From NCBI GenBank assembly GCA_037127255.1, contig JBANSL010000004.1, positions 33,300,467-33,364,466 of the forward strand: a stretch of DNA of 64,000 bases, in the 5' to 3' direction. This DNA comes from Persicaria tinctoria. Taxonomy: Eukaryota; Streptophyta; Magnoliopsida; Caryophyllales; Polygonaceae. The notes below the pieces were generated by a model. It saw only the letters and a list, made by a program, of their open reading frames with translations, was not told the DNA's origin and made no database searches. Positions 1-10,858 of this stretch are shown here, one piece after another (the stretch's first letter is position 1; every line of letters starts with the position of its first letter). A program made the position numbers and the translations under genes.

Positions 1-3000
1 GGACGAGAAGAAGTTACAAGGATCGCTTCAATCCGATAAAGTGGAAAATTGTAGGTGGAATTGCTTCTCTAAATTGTTTAAACAAAAATCACTTATTCTG
101 CTTTCGTTAATTTGCTTTAAAAACTTTCACACAAAAACCCCCAAATTGGTTACTTTGATTGACACTTGAATCACACTTGAATAATAATTTCCCTGTGGGA
201 TCGACCTCTTACTTATTGCTATACTAGTTATAGGTTTGAGTTTACTTTGACGGGATCAACGACAGGTTTCCCCTCCGTCACATGTCAATGCTTGTTATCC
301 TTTTGTAACAAGAATCTATAGTATGCCCATCTATTCTGTATTCGTCAGATTAAATAACGTTGATTGTTTTACAATTTGTGTTGTTGTGTAATTACTTGTG
401 TTGGATGGAGAATATGTGGTATAATTGAGTCTTGAGAAATGCATGTTTCATCCTAGTATGTGTTGGTTTGAACTCATGCCCCCGTATTCTAGTCATATTG
501 CCATTACTTAAACTCATGTTATACATCGTAAAACCTTCCTCATGTTTCTATGTTGTTGGAATGTGATTGAATTGATTTCTTACGTGTCGCCATGATTAGT
601 TGAATGCATGTATCATATGTTAAGTAGATCCTTTAGTATCATGTAGGATCCTTGGTTGTGACTCGTGTGAATTATATCCTGCTTGCATTATTGCTGATTC
701 TCCCTCGAGCTAGGTTCTTGATAGTGGTTCTTCCCTCTTCCTATTACCATAACATGCCTTACTTATCCTGGCTAGATGATGTTAAATTTGATGACCGATG
801 TGTTTTCCGCAATGGTAGGGCCTAGCATTCTTACATGATCTCACTCGGTGGTATTCCTCTATTACTATATGACACCTTCTCGTAATTGCATGGACATATG
901 GCTTGACACCTCGCATGATCACACACCACGTTAGATTATGATTTTGCACACACATGACACCTGAATGTTAGGATGAATCTAATCGCATTATCTTGATTGT
1001 ATTCATGTTCGATATGTGTCGGTAGTATCCTATAGGGCTTATGAATTCCAATATGACTCGATGAGTGGTAATTTGTCATGCTTGCTTCATTACGTGAACA
1101 TGATTGTTCCATGATGTGATAGTACTGTACCATTCCATGTACTCCTATGACGGTTCATTAATTCCTAGCATGATTATGATATATCGGTTGTGATGTTCTC
1201 TTGTTCACTCTGTAGAGATACCCATGTCTTATCATGTACCGCTAACATCATGTAGGATCACGATGTGACTTGATATATCCTAAATACATGCCCTGGTTGT
1301 ATGCTGTCAATCTATACCTGTGTACTTGCATGTTTTATTTTCATGTGAGGTCGTACTATCTTAGGATCATGTTGTCGTTTCCGTCATATTTCCCCCTTGT
1401 CATCATGTGGTCGCGTTACGATTGGTTGACTCCTTAAATGCATTCGTGCTAGTTCTTAAATGAACATGTAGTCTATGCTGCATAGCTGCACCTCTTATCA
1501 TGTTAAAATATATCTTATAGGACTAATGAATTATGGCTTGTGTGTTTTCATGCCCTACTTGCATTATGATTTGCTCTTTCATGGAATAGACTCCGCAAAG
1601 TCTTGTATTCTTTCCAACATCTTGGATGTGTGATCCTTTAATTGTTTGGGAATTGATAGACCCAGTATAGAGTTAGTGCCTATTTTCAACGCATGTTAAG
1701 TATTAGGTGATTATCAATGTGTGTCTATCATCTCATCACTCGATGTTGTTTCTGCATGTCCCCTGACATTCTTAATGCTTTCGCAAATGAATAATCTAGC
1801 ACCTCGCATGTCATGATTATCTTAGCATACATTATGCAGCTTACCGTCCCTTTGAAACATGATACCTTAGGAGCATTATCTTGTTTCGCACTATGATATG
1901 TGCATGACTACTTCATCAAAACTGCTTATATTCCTTTTATATGTGCTAATGATTGGGTGCAATAGTAATCCTGCTCAAACTTCTATGACTCGTCCCACTA
2001 TTGTGTGGAGTTGCTCAATGCATCTTATTCATATACATCTGTGATTGTCCTGTAGTATCTTGTAAAATCTATGCATGTAAAGTTATGACTCGTACAATCG
2101 CATGCTCAACTTGCACCTCATGTAACCACTCATGTCATAGGATGTGATAGCCTTGCTATACTCTCTCTACATGATCTTTTGACTGTCAAAACATGTTAGA
2201 TATTGTTAGTCCAGTTAGAATGATATGCCTCCACAGAGTTGTCTCATGCTAAGTATGATTAGTGGCATGCTTATAAGTGTTCTCATATGAATTGTTGTCT
2301 TTATCACATGATGTCCTTCCGATGCTTAATGAGATAAATTCATATTTTGGTGGGACATGTGTTAATTAGCAATTGAGTATCTCGTTGCGTGTTATACCCT
2401 ACAACATGCTAGATGCATATATATACGTGAAATGTGATTTTGGTGTTGATTTATTCCTGAACGATTATCCTTGATTGCGTTCATTCTTTGACAATATGTT
2501 ACTAGTATCATGAAGGACTTACTTTCCCCATAGCTCCTTGTGTGAAGACATCCAACACTTACCCTATCATTATAAGAAGTCATTGCTATAAGATGTGATT
2601 GTTGTACCGCTTTTATATGACCTACCCATGTGTACCTGTTACGAGTAATTTACCCTACCTGTAATGCTCCGTAATGTTTACTAGATTTCGCATAAGCTAT
2701 GTGCCGCACCAATCTATTCTTGGATTCGAATATACATGTTCCATATACATATCAAGCTTGTCTGATACATCAAACGAAAAGTTGCTAGCTAGTCTCTTAT
2801 GCCCCATGCAGAGACCGATCATGTTTTGGTTGCCCTATTTGTTAACATCTTTCATTAAGGTAGGTACATGTTAGTGTTCAGTGATGTGACTAGTTCACTC
2901 CACGATTGGTATGTGTTTTGCTTGCTGCACTTGTAACCTCGTAGAGTTCCATAAGGGCACCATACTCCTTCTTGGGTTGGGATCTTGTTCTTTTCTTCGT

Positions 3001-3889
3001 GTCGTCATCAGTTGGTCTGTGTTCGGTTCCATGGGGAGTCCAGGTTGTCCTCTTTGTCTCTCCCCTATCTCCGCTAACTAAAAATTTCACTGCAATACTT
3101 TGACGAACGATGTCGTAGAAAAGAGCACGTTTAGCCGAATAGCACGGGAGCGGCACAGCGGAAGCACGGTGGGCCTGTAAACCCCAGGTCCCAAAACTGA
3201 CGTATTGATTCTTTGAATGATGAACTGGTAGTGGACGTTACCTGGTTAACCTTTACTTATGAGGATGGATTTTAGTGCTCTAGTGTTCCTATGTGACTGA
3301 CCTTGTGATATGATTGGTGTTTTGTGTTGATAGGCCTTGTCTGAATTCTTTTACTCGTAGAATGCGAATTATACCTAATGAAATCCTGACTTGTGTTTAG
3401 TAATCATGATATTATGTGCCCCGTTAATATGTGACAATATGTTATTGTGATTCTGGCCTGATATTACCTTTGCTCAAATTATTAATAGCATGATGTAATG
3501 TGATAACTCGTCTTGATATGTCGATACTTGATATTCTGCAATACCTGCTGAGCATGATGGTATTAGGATTTATGACATGTAACTGTTTGAGACAATGAGA
3601 GATAATAATGTGTAAACCTAGTGTGAGATCATGTTATATGCTGATATGAAATACTTGGGAATTAAGTGATAGTAGAATGAAGGGTTCATAGTATAAGGGT
3701 GCATGTTATCTTGATATCTTGGTATGCGATATCCTGTTAAGCTAAATGTTGTCGCGATGTTATTTTGTGCTACTATGTTGTTAGACTTAGCTATTGCTGA
3801 ACCATGAAAGCATGACCGATTCTATGTTGATTCTGATAATTGCGAGAGATTCGTAGATTGGAATTGCTTTTGAGATTGGAACCTAGGAA
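1..3889. other. AT-rich stretch with no recognisable gene
   Basis: No ORF here has family features; the longest are under 90 residues. The first 280 bases contain a CCCTGTGGGATCGACC-like motif, which resembles sequence found near the 5' end of plant Athila/Tat gypsy elements, so this edge may be retroelement. From about 300 to 2900 the sequence is T/G-rich and full of CATG-containing words, much like the body of the large LTR near 57.9-58.5 kb. Positions 2890-3180 are less biased in composition but have no recognisable product. Decayed retroelement is an inference from texture only. Confidence 0.35.
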
Positions 3890-4525
3890 GAGAATATGGG
3901 ATTAGCCTTTAGAGGTGGATGATTCCACCTCTTGAGTTCTGAATTTGTCTGACCAACTTGGGATCTAAAAGATTTTGAAAGAGTTTGGAAACGACTAACT
4001 CGGATTTTGAAAAACTTTGGATGGTTTTGAAGTCGAAAGGTTTTGCTTGTTTTTGAAAGGTTTAGAACAGTTTTGAAAAAGGACTAACTTGGATTTGGGA
4101 AGACCGAACACGATCGAGAATTTCAACGATTTTTTAAGGCCAATCTTTTTCAATTGTGGAACCCCCTTTGAAACTTTTCAAACCCAGGCAACTCTATGAT
4201 ACTTCACGAAGTGGATACAAGTATTTTATGAGGGCGCTTGTAGGGTGCTTGCTAAGACCTAGTGATGATATTGTAGAACTTTTAGAGTTGTGCTACATCC
4301 GAAAAGTCGAAGCGAGGATGTGATAGGGGCGCTTATTGCATACTTGTCAAGACCAATTGGAGATGTCACGACCGTGACTAGGATGTTGTGAGAATCCCGG
4401 AAGACGCAACCGAGATGATTACAAGATCCTTGGACATGGTCCTTGGACTCAACATTTCAAACTCCATCCCCTACTTTGTTTTGGCTTTAGTCTCGGGGAC
4501 GAGACTTGTTTTTAGAGGTGGATGA
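3890..4525 (+). mobile_element. 3' internal end of a gypsy element, with polypurine tract
   Basis: The block ends with a CGGGGACGAGACTTG-like stretch followed by the purine-rich tract AGAGGTGGATGA (4514-4525), directly against the TGTAAAGGCTCGG start of an LTR. The nested Tekay-like element at 42248-42300 has the same arrangement in its own orientation (CGGGACGAAACTT, then a purine tract, then the LTR). This identifies the 3' untranslated end of a plus-strand chromovirus-like element. No pol domain is readable in this block, and where the element begins upstream is not visible. Confidence 0.6.
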
Positions 4526-6726
4526 TGTAAAGGCTCGGATTTTTAAATCCTAATTTTCGGAAAAATGAATTTAGATCGGATACTTCAAGAAAAACTCGTT
4601 CTTAATTTAATAAATATAACTCGAAACACTTAAAGCGAATTCCGGCCCAACTTTTAACTTTAACGATTGAATCCGTCTTTCTCGTCGGGATTGGAAAAAT
4701 TCTTTCCGTCTCATATCACCGATTGTTACCCAAATCCCTACACTTATTCCATGGTTATCAATCCCAACTCATTTCTTCCCATTGGGTAAAATCTTATCCC
4801 CTATCTTTCAAGATGTTACACTCTTTTGGACAAAATGCCAAACAAACAACAATTCTCTCTTCAAAAAAAATCAGATTCTTTAACCCATTAGAAATCAAAA
4901 TTTGGGTTCTCTTTCACACCCACACAAATACAAGAGTACAAACACCCTGCAATTCTACCCTTGGTTGACCGAAGGTTGCACTGCACCCATCCCTCTTTAA
5001 AACAAAAATCAGGCCCAATGACCTCACCTCTCCTCTCTGTGAATTGTTGATGACCCAAGCTGGAGCCTCACATTTCATAAATCAGAGGGAACAAATCCCC
5101 CACTTTCCCACTCCCATTCCAATTTCAAAGAGGACTCCTTCCTCCCACTGTCGCCACCTCCTGCAATCACCATCGACAGCAACCTTATCAAGACACAGCC
5201 CCCTCCCTCCGCTTTCGAATCCATGTCTGAGAGCCCCAATAGCCGAGCAACAGCTCCGTTTCCGAGCAACCCAGCCGAGCACCTCCCTGAGCGCAGCCTC
5301 GAGCGAGCACCACCACCTCCTCCTTGAGCCACGCCAACTCCGAGTTCCATCCTCCTAGCTCCGCTGTCGACGCCCACGAGCCGCCAGGAACACCGGAGCC
5401 GCCACCATCTTCCTTTCTTCCCCGTTCGCGGATCGAGCTCGGTAAGCTCCCTTCCTCACTCCCTTCGCTCTCAACTCGGCAAGGTTCCGACTTTTGATCT
5501 CCTCTCTCGACCCAGGACAAGTAAAATCAGTTTGGGCCTCCGACGAAGCCGAATCGATTTCCGACGTGATTTTTCCGGCGAGTCGACGCCCTCGGTGAGC
5601 CTCTCCCTTCCTCCTCCTTCCCTCCCTTCTTGTCTTGTATGTGTGTGCCGGCGTCGGGATTGGGTGGCCGGAGTCCGGGCGTCGCCGGCAGCCCCATCTC
5701 TCCCTCTCCCTTCCGCCATTTTCGAGAGCAGTGGAGCTTCTCTGCTCTTCCCCTTCTTTCCTTCGATCTGAATGGAAGAAGAAGTTGTGGGGTCCCGTTC
5801 CACCTCAGCCGTGGGCCCTCCTCCTTTTTTTTATAAAAGAAAACTTTGCTTTCCAGAAGATGGGAGAGGTTGGAATGGTTGGGCCTAAATTGTAGGGCTG
5901 TTCAGATTCGGTTCGAACCGAATTTTTGGGCCGAACCGAACCGAAATAACCGGAACCTAACCGAACCGACGTGTTTCGGTTTAGGTTTTCGGTTCAAGAA
6001 ATTTTCATTTTCGGTTTTAGGTTCGGTTCGGACTCGGTTCGGTTAAACCGAGAGAAAATCGATATTTTTTTAAAATGTTTTCATTTACCCATAGCACCTT
6101 AGGTTGCTGTTCGCCTCTTGTCTCTTGACACCAGATTAGGGATCCTGATTCTCCTCTCCCGTCTCCATCTCGGTCTCGCACTCTCGCCTAAGTCACCTAT
6201 TCATCTGTTCGCCAGTTCGCTGTTCGCAGCCACTGTTGCACATTTTTGCTCAGCTCATTTGTGCATTTTTACTGCTACACACTTGCACTTGCAGCTTGCT
6301 CACCTGATATGTGTTGTTGCACTTGCAGCTTGCTCAACCTATTGTTGGTAGCTCAACTCATTGAGACCAGCCCAAAAGCTAATCAATTGCTGAGTAAGGT
6401 GAATTACACTCTCTGTACTTTATGTATGCTCATGTCATGACATGAGGAAGGTTCTCATATGGCATTTGGTAACCAAAGCTAATATAAAAAAAAGAGGCAT
6501 GTGTAGGTAAACCATGAGTTTATTTTTTTTTTTAAATGCTCACCTCAAAAAATAATGCTCAAATAAAATCGGTTCAATTAGGTTTATAACCTAACCGAAC
6601 CGAAACCAAACCGGTTGAAAACCGAACCAAACCTATTAGTTTCGGTTCGGTTCCGAGACCCATATTACCCGGAACCCGAAGTGACCCGACCCGAACTCGA
6701 CCTGAATGACCGGTTTAACAGGTCTA
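4526..6726 (+). repeat. Truncated 3' LTR of gypsy element (copy of the 13847-17681 LTR)
   Basis: From TGTAAAGGCTCGG the sequence runs nearly identically to the solo LTR at 13847, at a constant offset of about 9320 bases, with roughly 16 differences seen by eye and one short indel. Similarity includes the hAT inserted at 5893 and stops near 6650. The right half of the LTR, present at 16109-17681, is missing here. The GC-rich part (5080-5800) yields many overlapping Ser/Pro/Arg-rich ORFs on both strands. I treat these as shadows, because the same set appears in the second copy and none resembles a known protein. Confidence 0.75.
5893..6726. mobile_element. Non-autonomous hAT remnant with unrelated right end
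   Basis: It starts with TAGGGCTGTTCAGATTCGGTT just after CTAAATTG, exactly as in the complete copy at 15213. It then carries the same GGTTCGGTTC-rich arms and unique core. Near 6650 it switches to a different sequence rich in CCCGACCCGAA that ends in AACAGGTCTA (about 6717-6726). The expected GAACAGCCCTA end and second CTAAATTG duplication are absent. The new right end looks like the terminus of another hAT family. Confidence 0.6.
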
Positions 6727-6806
6727 ATTCCATATACTAATTTAGTCCCTTTTTTTGTTTTTGTTTTTTTGGCCTCTGAACAAAAATTATACTATATAAA
6801 GTCAAC

Positions 6807-6811
6807 CTTTC
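6807..6811. repeat. Target-site duplication CTTTC, left of copia
   Basis: CTTTC lies immediately before the 5' LTR and again at 10854-10858 immediately after the 3' LTR. This is the 5-bp duplication expected for retroviral-type integration, so both ends of the insertion are intact. Confidence 0.9.
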
Positions 6812-6948
6812 TGATAGATTACATAGGTCTCCTATTGTATAGTGGGCTGAAAGCCCGTTAAGGCCCAATACCTTGTAACCTATATATATGTTATATCAAT
6901 GAATGGAAACCCTCAAGGAGGACTTTACATCAATTCCGCTATCTTACA
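6812..6948 (+). repeat. 5' LTR of copia (137 bp)
   Basis: It starts TGATAGATTACATAGG and ends CGCTATCTTACA, so it has TG...CA termini. Reading both copies base by base shows no difference from the 3' LTR at 10717-10853. A TATATATATG stretch in the middle could serve as the TATA region. Confidence 0.93.
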
Positions 6949-6960
6949 TGGTATCACAGC
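6949..6960 (+). other. Primer-binding site of copia (initiator tRNA-Met type)
   Basis: TGGTATCACAGC abuts the 5' LTR. Plant copia primer sites complementary to initiator tRNA-Met typically read TGGTATCAGAGC, so this has one mismatch (C for G at position 9). Confidence 0.8.
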
Positions 6961-7177
6961 CTTTTCTTCCTAACGGAACCCTAAATTGATCCTCCCTCTT
7001 CCTCCGACCTTCCTCCTCACCGCCGCCTCTCCGGCCCCTGCTCTCGACTACTCCGCGCACAGCGACACCGCCGCCTTCTCCCTCTCCAAGGCCACCGTCG
7101 CCGGAACCGCCATCCTCGGTTCCCCTGCACCGCCACCCTTCCCCTCCCCCTCTCTCTCTCGGCCCGCGTCGTCCCCA

Positions 7178-7252
7178 GGCGCGCCCGCGTCATTCTCAGC
7201 GCGCCCGCGTCATCCTCAGCGCGCCCGCGTCGTCCTCAGCGCGCCCGCGTCA
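7178..7252 (+). repeat. GC-rich minisatellite, about 4 units of 20 bp
   Basis: The unit is approximately GCGCGCCCGCGTCRTCCTCA. It lies in the Pro/Ala-rich stretch where gag would be expected. A related series of GCGCGCCCGCGTC words lies inside the polyprotein gene at about 9019-9100. Confidence 0.75.
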
Positions 7253-7275
7253 GGCCACCCTCCCGCATCGTCCCC

Positions 7276-10200
7276 ATGCACCCATACTCTACCTCTCGAC
7301 ATGCCGGCCCTCACGCCTGTCTGACATCGCCTGATCCAGGCTATGTTCCGCCAGCTCTGCATCACGCCTTCTCCTCTACGCAGCAGACATCTTCAGATTC
7401 TTCTTGGTACATGGACACTGGTGCCACCTCTCACATGACGAACTCCTCAGGTAACCTCTCCTCTATTTCTTTTAAGGGCCCTGCCCCCTCTATTATCGTC
7501 GGAAATGGTGGTCGTCTTGCTACTTCGGGTATTGGCCACGCCAATTTACAGACCCCAACCCACTCACTACATCTCAACAATGTCCTTATTGCCCCAAAGA
7601 TTGTCAAAAACCTTATCTCTGTCCGTCGGTTCACTACTGACAACAACGTTTCCCTTACGTTTGATCCCTATGGTTTCTCTGTGAACGATCTTACTACGGG
7701 GGTTACTCGCATGAGATGTAACAGCACCGGGGAGCTCTACCCTGTCACACCACCTCCTGCGTCCCGTCAATCGTGTCCGGTCGCCCTCTCGGCATCGTCA
7801 TCCAGCCTCTGGCATGCACGTCTGGGCCATCCCAGCGCTGCCGTTCTAGATGTCCTCCGTTCCCAGAACCTTGTCACATGTACTAAAGACCCACGCTCTG
7901 GTTTATGCTCTTCCTGCCAACTAGGCAAACATGCCAGACTGCCGTTTCAACGGTCTTTGACCTCTACCCTTGCTCCATTTGATATCATTCACAACGACAT
8001 TTGGACCTCTCCCGTGCCTAGCAAGGAGGGTCACAAGTACTACCTCTTGTTTCTGGATGATTACACTCATTACTTATGGGTCTTCCCGTTGCATTTCAAG
8101 TCCCAAGTGTTTCCTATTTTTGCCAGATTCCATACCTACATCAAAACACAATTCCACATGTCCATCAAAAGTTTCCAATGTGACAATGGTCGTGAATTTG
8201 ACAACAAAGACTTTCACTCCTTCTTTGCTGCAAATGGGATCTCATATCGCTTGTCTTGCCCCTATACTTCTCAGCAGAATGGCAAGGCAGAAAGAATCAT
8301 CAGAACCATTACCAACATGATGCGCTCTCTCCTCTTCCACGCATCTATTCCCCTTCCCTATTGGCCTCACGCCTTATCCACCACATGTTATCTCCTAAAC
8401 ATTCTCCCTTCCACTACCCTACAACATCGCTCGCCAGCTCAGACTCTTTATTACGCCGAGCCTAGGTATGATCACCTTCGTACCTTTGGTTGCTTATGCT
8501 TCCCTAATCAGTCATCCACTGCCCCCCACAAGCTTCACCCTCATTCCACCCCTTGTGTCTTTCTTGGCTACCCGTCTGATCATCGCGGTTACATTTGCGT
8601 CGATATCAAGACTCACAAGATCATTCTCTCTCGTCATGTCACCTTTGATGAGTCGCGATTTCCCTTCGCGTCTCCCACACCCCCTGTGTCATCCACAGAG
8701 TCTGAGTCGCCTTTCCCTCACTTCATTCTTCCCCAGAGCTCTCCCGGTGCTCCTGCTTCTCCCCCTCCCCCACCTCCCCCGCCACCATCCATCACCAGAC
8801 CACACACCCGCAGCGTCTCCGGTGTCTTTAGACCCCGACAGATCGTCTCCATGACCGCCGACCATCACCCCGCTATACACCCCACATCCCCTCCACCAAC
8901 ATCAGCGCCTCCCCTACGCGCGGCGCCCGCCGCATGGCTTGCTGCGCCCGCCGCAACCCACTTTGCGGCGCCCCCCGCAAGAACCTCGCCCCTCCCTCCA
9001 CCAACATCCAAGCCTCCCCTACGCGCGCCCGCGTCCCAAGCTGGCGCGCCCGCGCCCCAAGCTGGCGCCCCCACGTCCTCCGCTGGCATGCCCGCGTCCT
9101 TAGCCTCTCCTGCCCCCATCTTTCCCGACTCCCTTTCACCCTCTGCCTCCACCCAGACCTCCCTCTCCCCCGTTCCCACCTCCCACAAAACAGCCCTCCT
9201 AGACCCGAATTGGCAGGCGGCTATGCTCGACGAATACAGGGCCCTTACGAAGAATGGCACTTGGGTTCTTGTGCCTCGCCCTCCTGAGGCGAACGTCATT
9301 CGCTGTATGTGGCTCTTCCGTCACAAGTTCCGCTCTGATGGGACATTGGAGCGCTACAAGGCCCGTCTGGTGGTTAACGGTAGATCTCAACAGGCCGGTA
9401 TTGATTGTGATGAGACCTTCAGCCCTGTGGTCAAGCCTGCCACTATCCGAGTGGTCCTGAGTCTGGCTCTGTCGCGCAACTGGGGCATCCATCAGCTGGA
9501 TGTCAAGAACGCCTTTCTGCATGGTCATCTGAATGAGACAGTTTACATGTTTCAGCCTCCGGGGTTTGCTGATGCTGAGCGTCCACAGCATGTCTGTCTC
9601 CTCAAGCGCTCTCTGTATGGTCTGAAACAGGCTCCACGGGCATGGTTTCAGCGGTTTGCGTCTCATCTGCTCCGCCTGGGTTTCACTAGCAGCCGATCGG
9701 ATACGTCTCTGTTTATCTATCGCAGAGGCTCGGACTTGGCTTTCCTGCTGCTCTATGTAGACGACATCATTCTCACAGCCTCTTCTGATGCTCTTCGAAC
9801 GTCCATCATCTCGAGGTTGAGTGCGGAATTTGCCATGTCTGATCTGGGTCCGCTGTCTTACTTCTTGGGAGTTGCCGTTCAGCGGCATGCGCCTGGTCTG
9901 TTTCTCTCACAGAGTAAGTATGCTGCTGAGATTGTTGCTCGCGCTAAGATGGTCAACTGCAATCCCGTCGCAACCCCAGTCGATACATCCAACAAGCTCA
10001 GTGCTCATTCTGGTCCTTTGGTTGATGATCCAACACTGTACAGGAGCCTCGCTGGTGCTCTTCAGTATCTCACTTTCACCAGGCCTGATATCAGTTACGC
10101 CGTCCAGCAGATCTGCTTGTTCATGCATGCCCCTAGGGAACCTCATTTTCAGGCTTTGAAGCGGATCATTCGGTACATCAGCGGCACCCTCGAGCTCGGC

Positions 10201-10719
10201 ACCACCATCACTCCTTCCTCTAAGCTTGATCTTGTGGCGTACACTGATGCGGATTGGGGTGGTTGTCCTGACACACGTCGCTCCACGTCTGGTTACTGTG
10301 TCTTCCTCAATGACACTCTTGTGTCTTGGTCAGCCAAGCGTCAGTCCGTCGTGTCTCGCTCCAGCGCTGAAGCCGAATACAGGGGTGTTGCCAACGTTGT
10401 CTCTGAGTGCTCTTGGCTCCGCAATCTCCTGCTTGAGCTACGATGCCCCTTACAGAAGGCCACTCTGGTCTACACTGACAACGTCTCCGCCGTCTACCTG
10501 GCTAGCAACCCAGTCCAACATCAACGCACGAAGCACATTGAGCTTGATCTCCACTTCGTCAGGGACAAGGTTGCCATTGGACATGTCCGCGTTCTACATG
10601 TCCCGTCCTCTTATCAGTACGCTGATATATTCACCAAGGGTTTACCTAGACAGTTATTCATTGATTTTCGTTCCAGTCTCACTGTACGGACCCCTCCCGT
10701 TTCGACTGCGGGGGTTTGA
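7276..10719 (+). CDS. Copia polyprotein (protease-integrase-RT-RNase H)
   Basis: The single uninterrupted frame of 1147 residues encodes the copia enzymes that process the polyprotein, copy the RNA and integrate the cDNA. Visible motifs: protease WYMDTGATSH (D47-T48-G49-A50); a GAG-pre-integrase/zinc region with HARLGHPS and CSSCQLGKH near 179-217; integrase catalytic D241, D303 (CDNGREF) and E339 (NGKAERI), giving the canonical D-x61-D-x35-E; a long Pro/Ala/Ser linker from about 490 to 630; RT with VKNAFLHG and the YVDD box at 827-830; RNase H with YTDADWGG and SRSSAEAEYRG. The first ATG is only the nearest upstream one. The native protein probably started in a gag region now lost, so this protein alone cannot build particles. 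The stop codon TGA is the first three bases of the 3' LTR. Confidence 0.93.
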   Translation: MHPYSTSRHAGPHACLTSPDPGYVPPALHHAFSSTQQTSSDSSWYMDTGATSHMTNSSGNLSSISFKGPAPSIIVGNGGRLATSGIGHANLQTPTHSLHLNNVLIAPKIVKNLISVRRFTTDNNVSLTFDPYGFSVNDLTTGVTRMRCNSTGELYPVTPPPASRQSCPVALSASSSSLWHARLGHPSAAVLDVLRSQNLVTCTKDPRSGLCSSCQLGKHARLPFQRSLTSTLAPFDIIHNDIWTSPVPSKEGHKYYLLFLDDYTHYLWVFPLHFKSQVFPIFARFHTYIKTQFHMSIKSFQCDNGREFDNKDFHSFFAANGISYRLSCPYTSQQNGKAERIIRTITNMMRSLLFHASIPLPYWPHALSTTCYLLNILPSTTLQHRSPAQTLYYAEPRYDHLRTFGCLCFPNQSSTAPHKLHPHSTPCVFLGYPSDHRGYICVDIKTHKIILSRHVTFDESRFPFASPTPPVSSTESESPFPHFILPQSSPGAPASPPPPPPPPPSITRPHTRSVSGVFRPRQIVSMTADHHPAIHPTSPPPTSAPPLRAAPAAWLAAPAATHFAAPPARTSPLPPPTSKPPLRAPASQAGAPAPQAGAPTSSAGMPASLASPAPIFPDSLSPSASTQTSLSPVPTSHKTALLDPNWQAAMLDEYRALTKNGTWVLVPRPPEANVIRCMWLFRHKFRSDGTLERYKARLVVNGRSQQAGIDCDETFSPVVKPATIRVVLSLALSRNWGIHQLDVKNAFLHGHLNETVYMFQPPGFADAERPQHVCLLKRSLYGLKQAPRAWFQRFASHLLRLGFTSSRSDTSLFIYRRGSDLAFLLLYVDDIILTASSDALRTSIISRLSAEFAMSDLGPLSYFLGVAVQRHAPGLFLSQSKYAAEIVARAKMVNCNPVATPVDTSNKLSAHSGPLVDDPTLYRSLAGALQYLTFTRPDISYAVQQICLFMHAPREPHFQALKRIIRYISGTLELGTTITPSSKLDLVAYTDADWGGCPDTRRSTSGYCVFLNDTLVSWSAKRQSVVSRSSAEAEYRGVANVVSECSWLRNLLLELRCPLQKATLVYTDNVSAVYLASNPVQHQRTKHIELDLHFVRDKVAIGHVRVLHVPSSYQYADIFTKGLPRQLFIDFRSSLTVRTPPVSTAGV
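10703..10716 (+). other. Polypurine tract of copia
   Basis: The purine-rich stretch GACTGCGGGGGTT lies immediately before the 3' LTR, where plus-strand synthesis is primed. Confidence 0.6.
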
Positions 10720-10853
10720 TAGATTACATAGGTCTCCTATTGTATAGTGGGCTGAAAGCCCGTTAAGGCCCAATACCTTGTAACCTATATATATGTTATA
10801 TCAATGAATGGAAACCCTCAAGGAGGACTTTACATCAATTCCGCTATCTTACA
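10717..10853 (+). repeat. 3' LTR of copia (137 bp)
   Basis: It is identical by eye to the LTR at 6812-6948 and is followed by the second CTTTC duplication (10854-10858). Its first three bases also serve as the polyprotein stop codon. Confidence 0.93.
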
Positions 10854-10858
10854 CTTTC

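Larger units (their letters stand above)
6812..10853 (+). mobile_element. Ty1/copia LTR retrotransposon, complete ends, no gag
   Basis: This 4042-bp element is bounded by 137-bp direct LTRs and a CTTTC duplication. It has an initiator-Met-type primer site after the 5' LTR and one long polyprotein reading frame in the copia order protease, integrase, reverse transcriptase, RNase H. The short LTRs resemble those of the Ale/Retrofit lineage, though lineage assignment needs a tree. A gag domain is missing: only about 330 bases of Pro/Ala/Ser-rich, GC-rich sequence lie between the primer site and the protease ORF. It sits just beyond the broken hAT and LTR at 4.5-6.7 kb. Confidence 0.93.

Noticed and set aside
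2890..3156. 88-residue charged minus-strand ORF as a gene
   Set aside because: No recognisable domain, no splice context, isolated in gene-free AT-rich sequence; left as unassigned.
5044..5900. Many Ser/Pro/Arg-rich ORFs on both strands (duplicated at 14301-15220)
   Set aside because: Same explanation: GC-rich LTR leader with open frames in all directions and no family motif. A real leader peptide cannot be excluded but is unsupported.
9199..9888. 229-residue minus-strand ORF within the copia gene
   Set aside because: It lies antisense to the RT coding region, which has clear conserved motifs on the plus strand.
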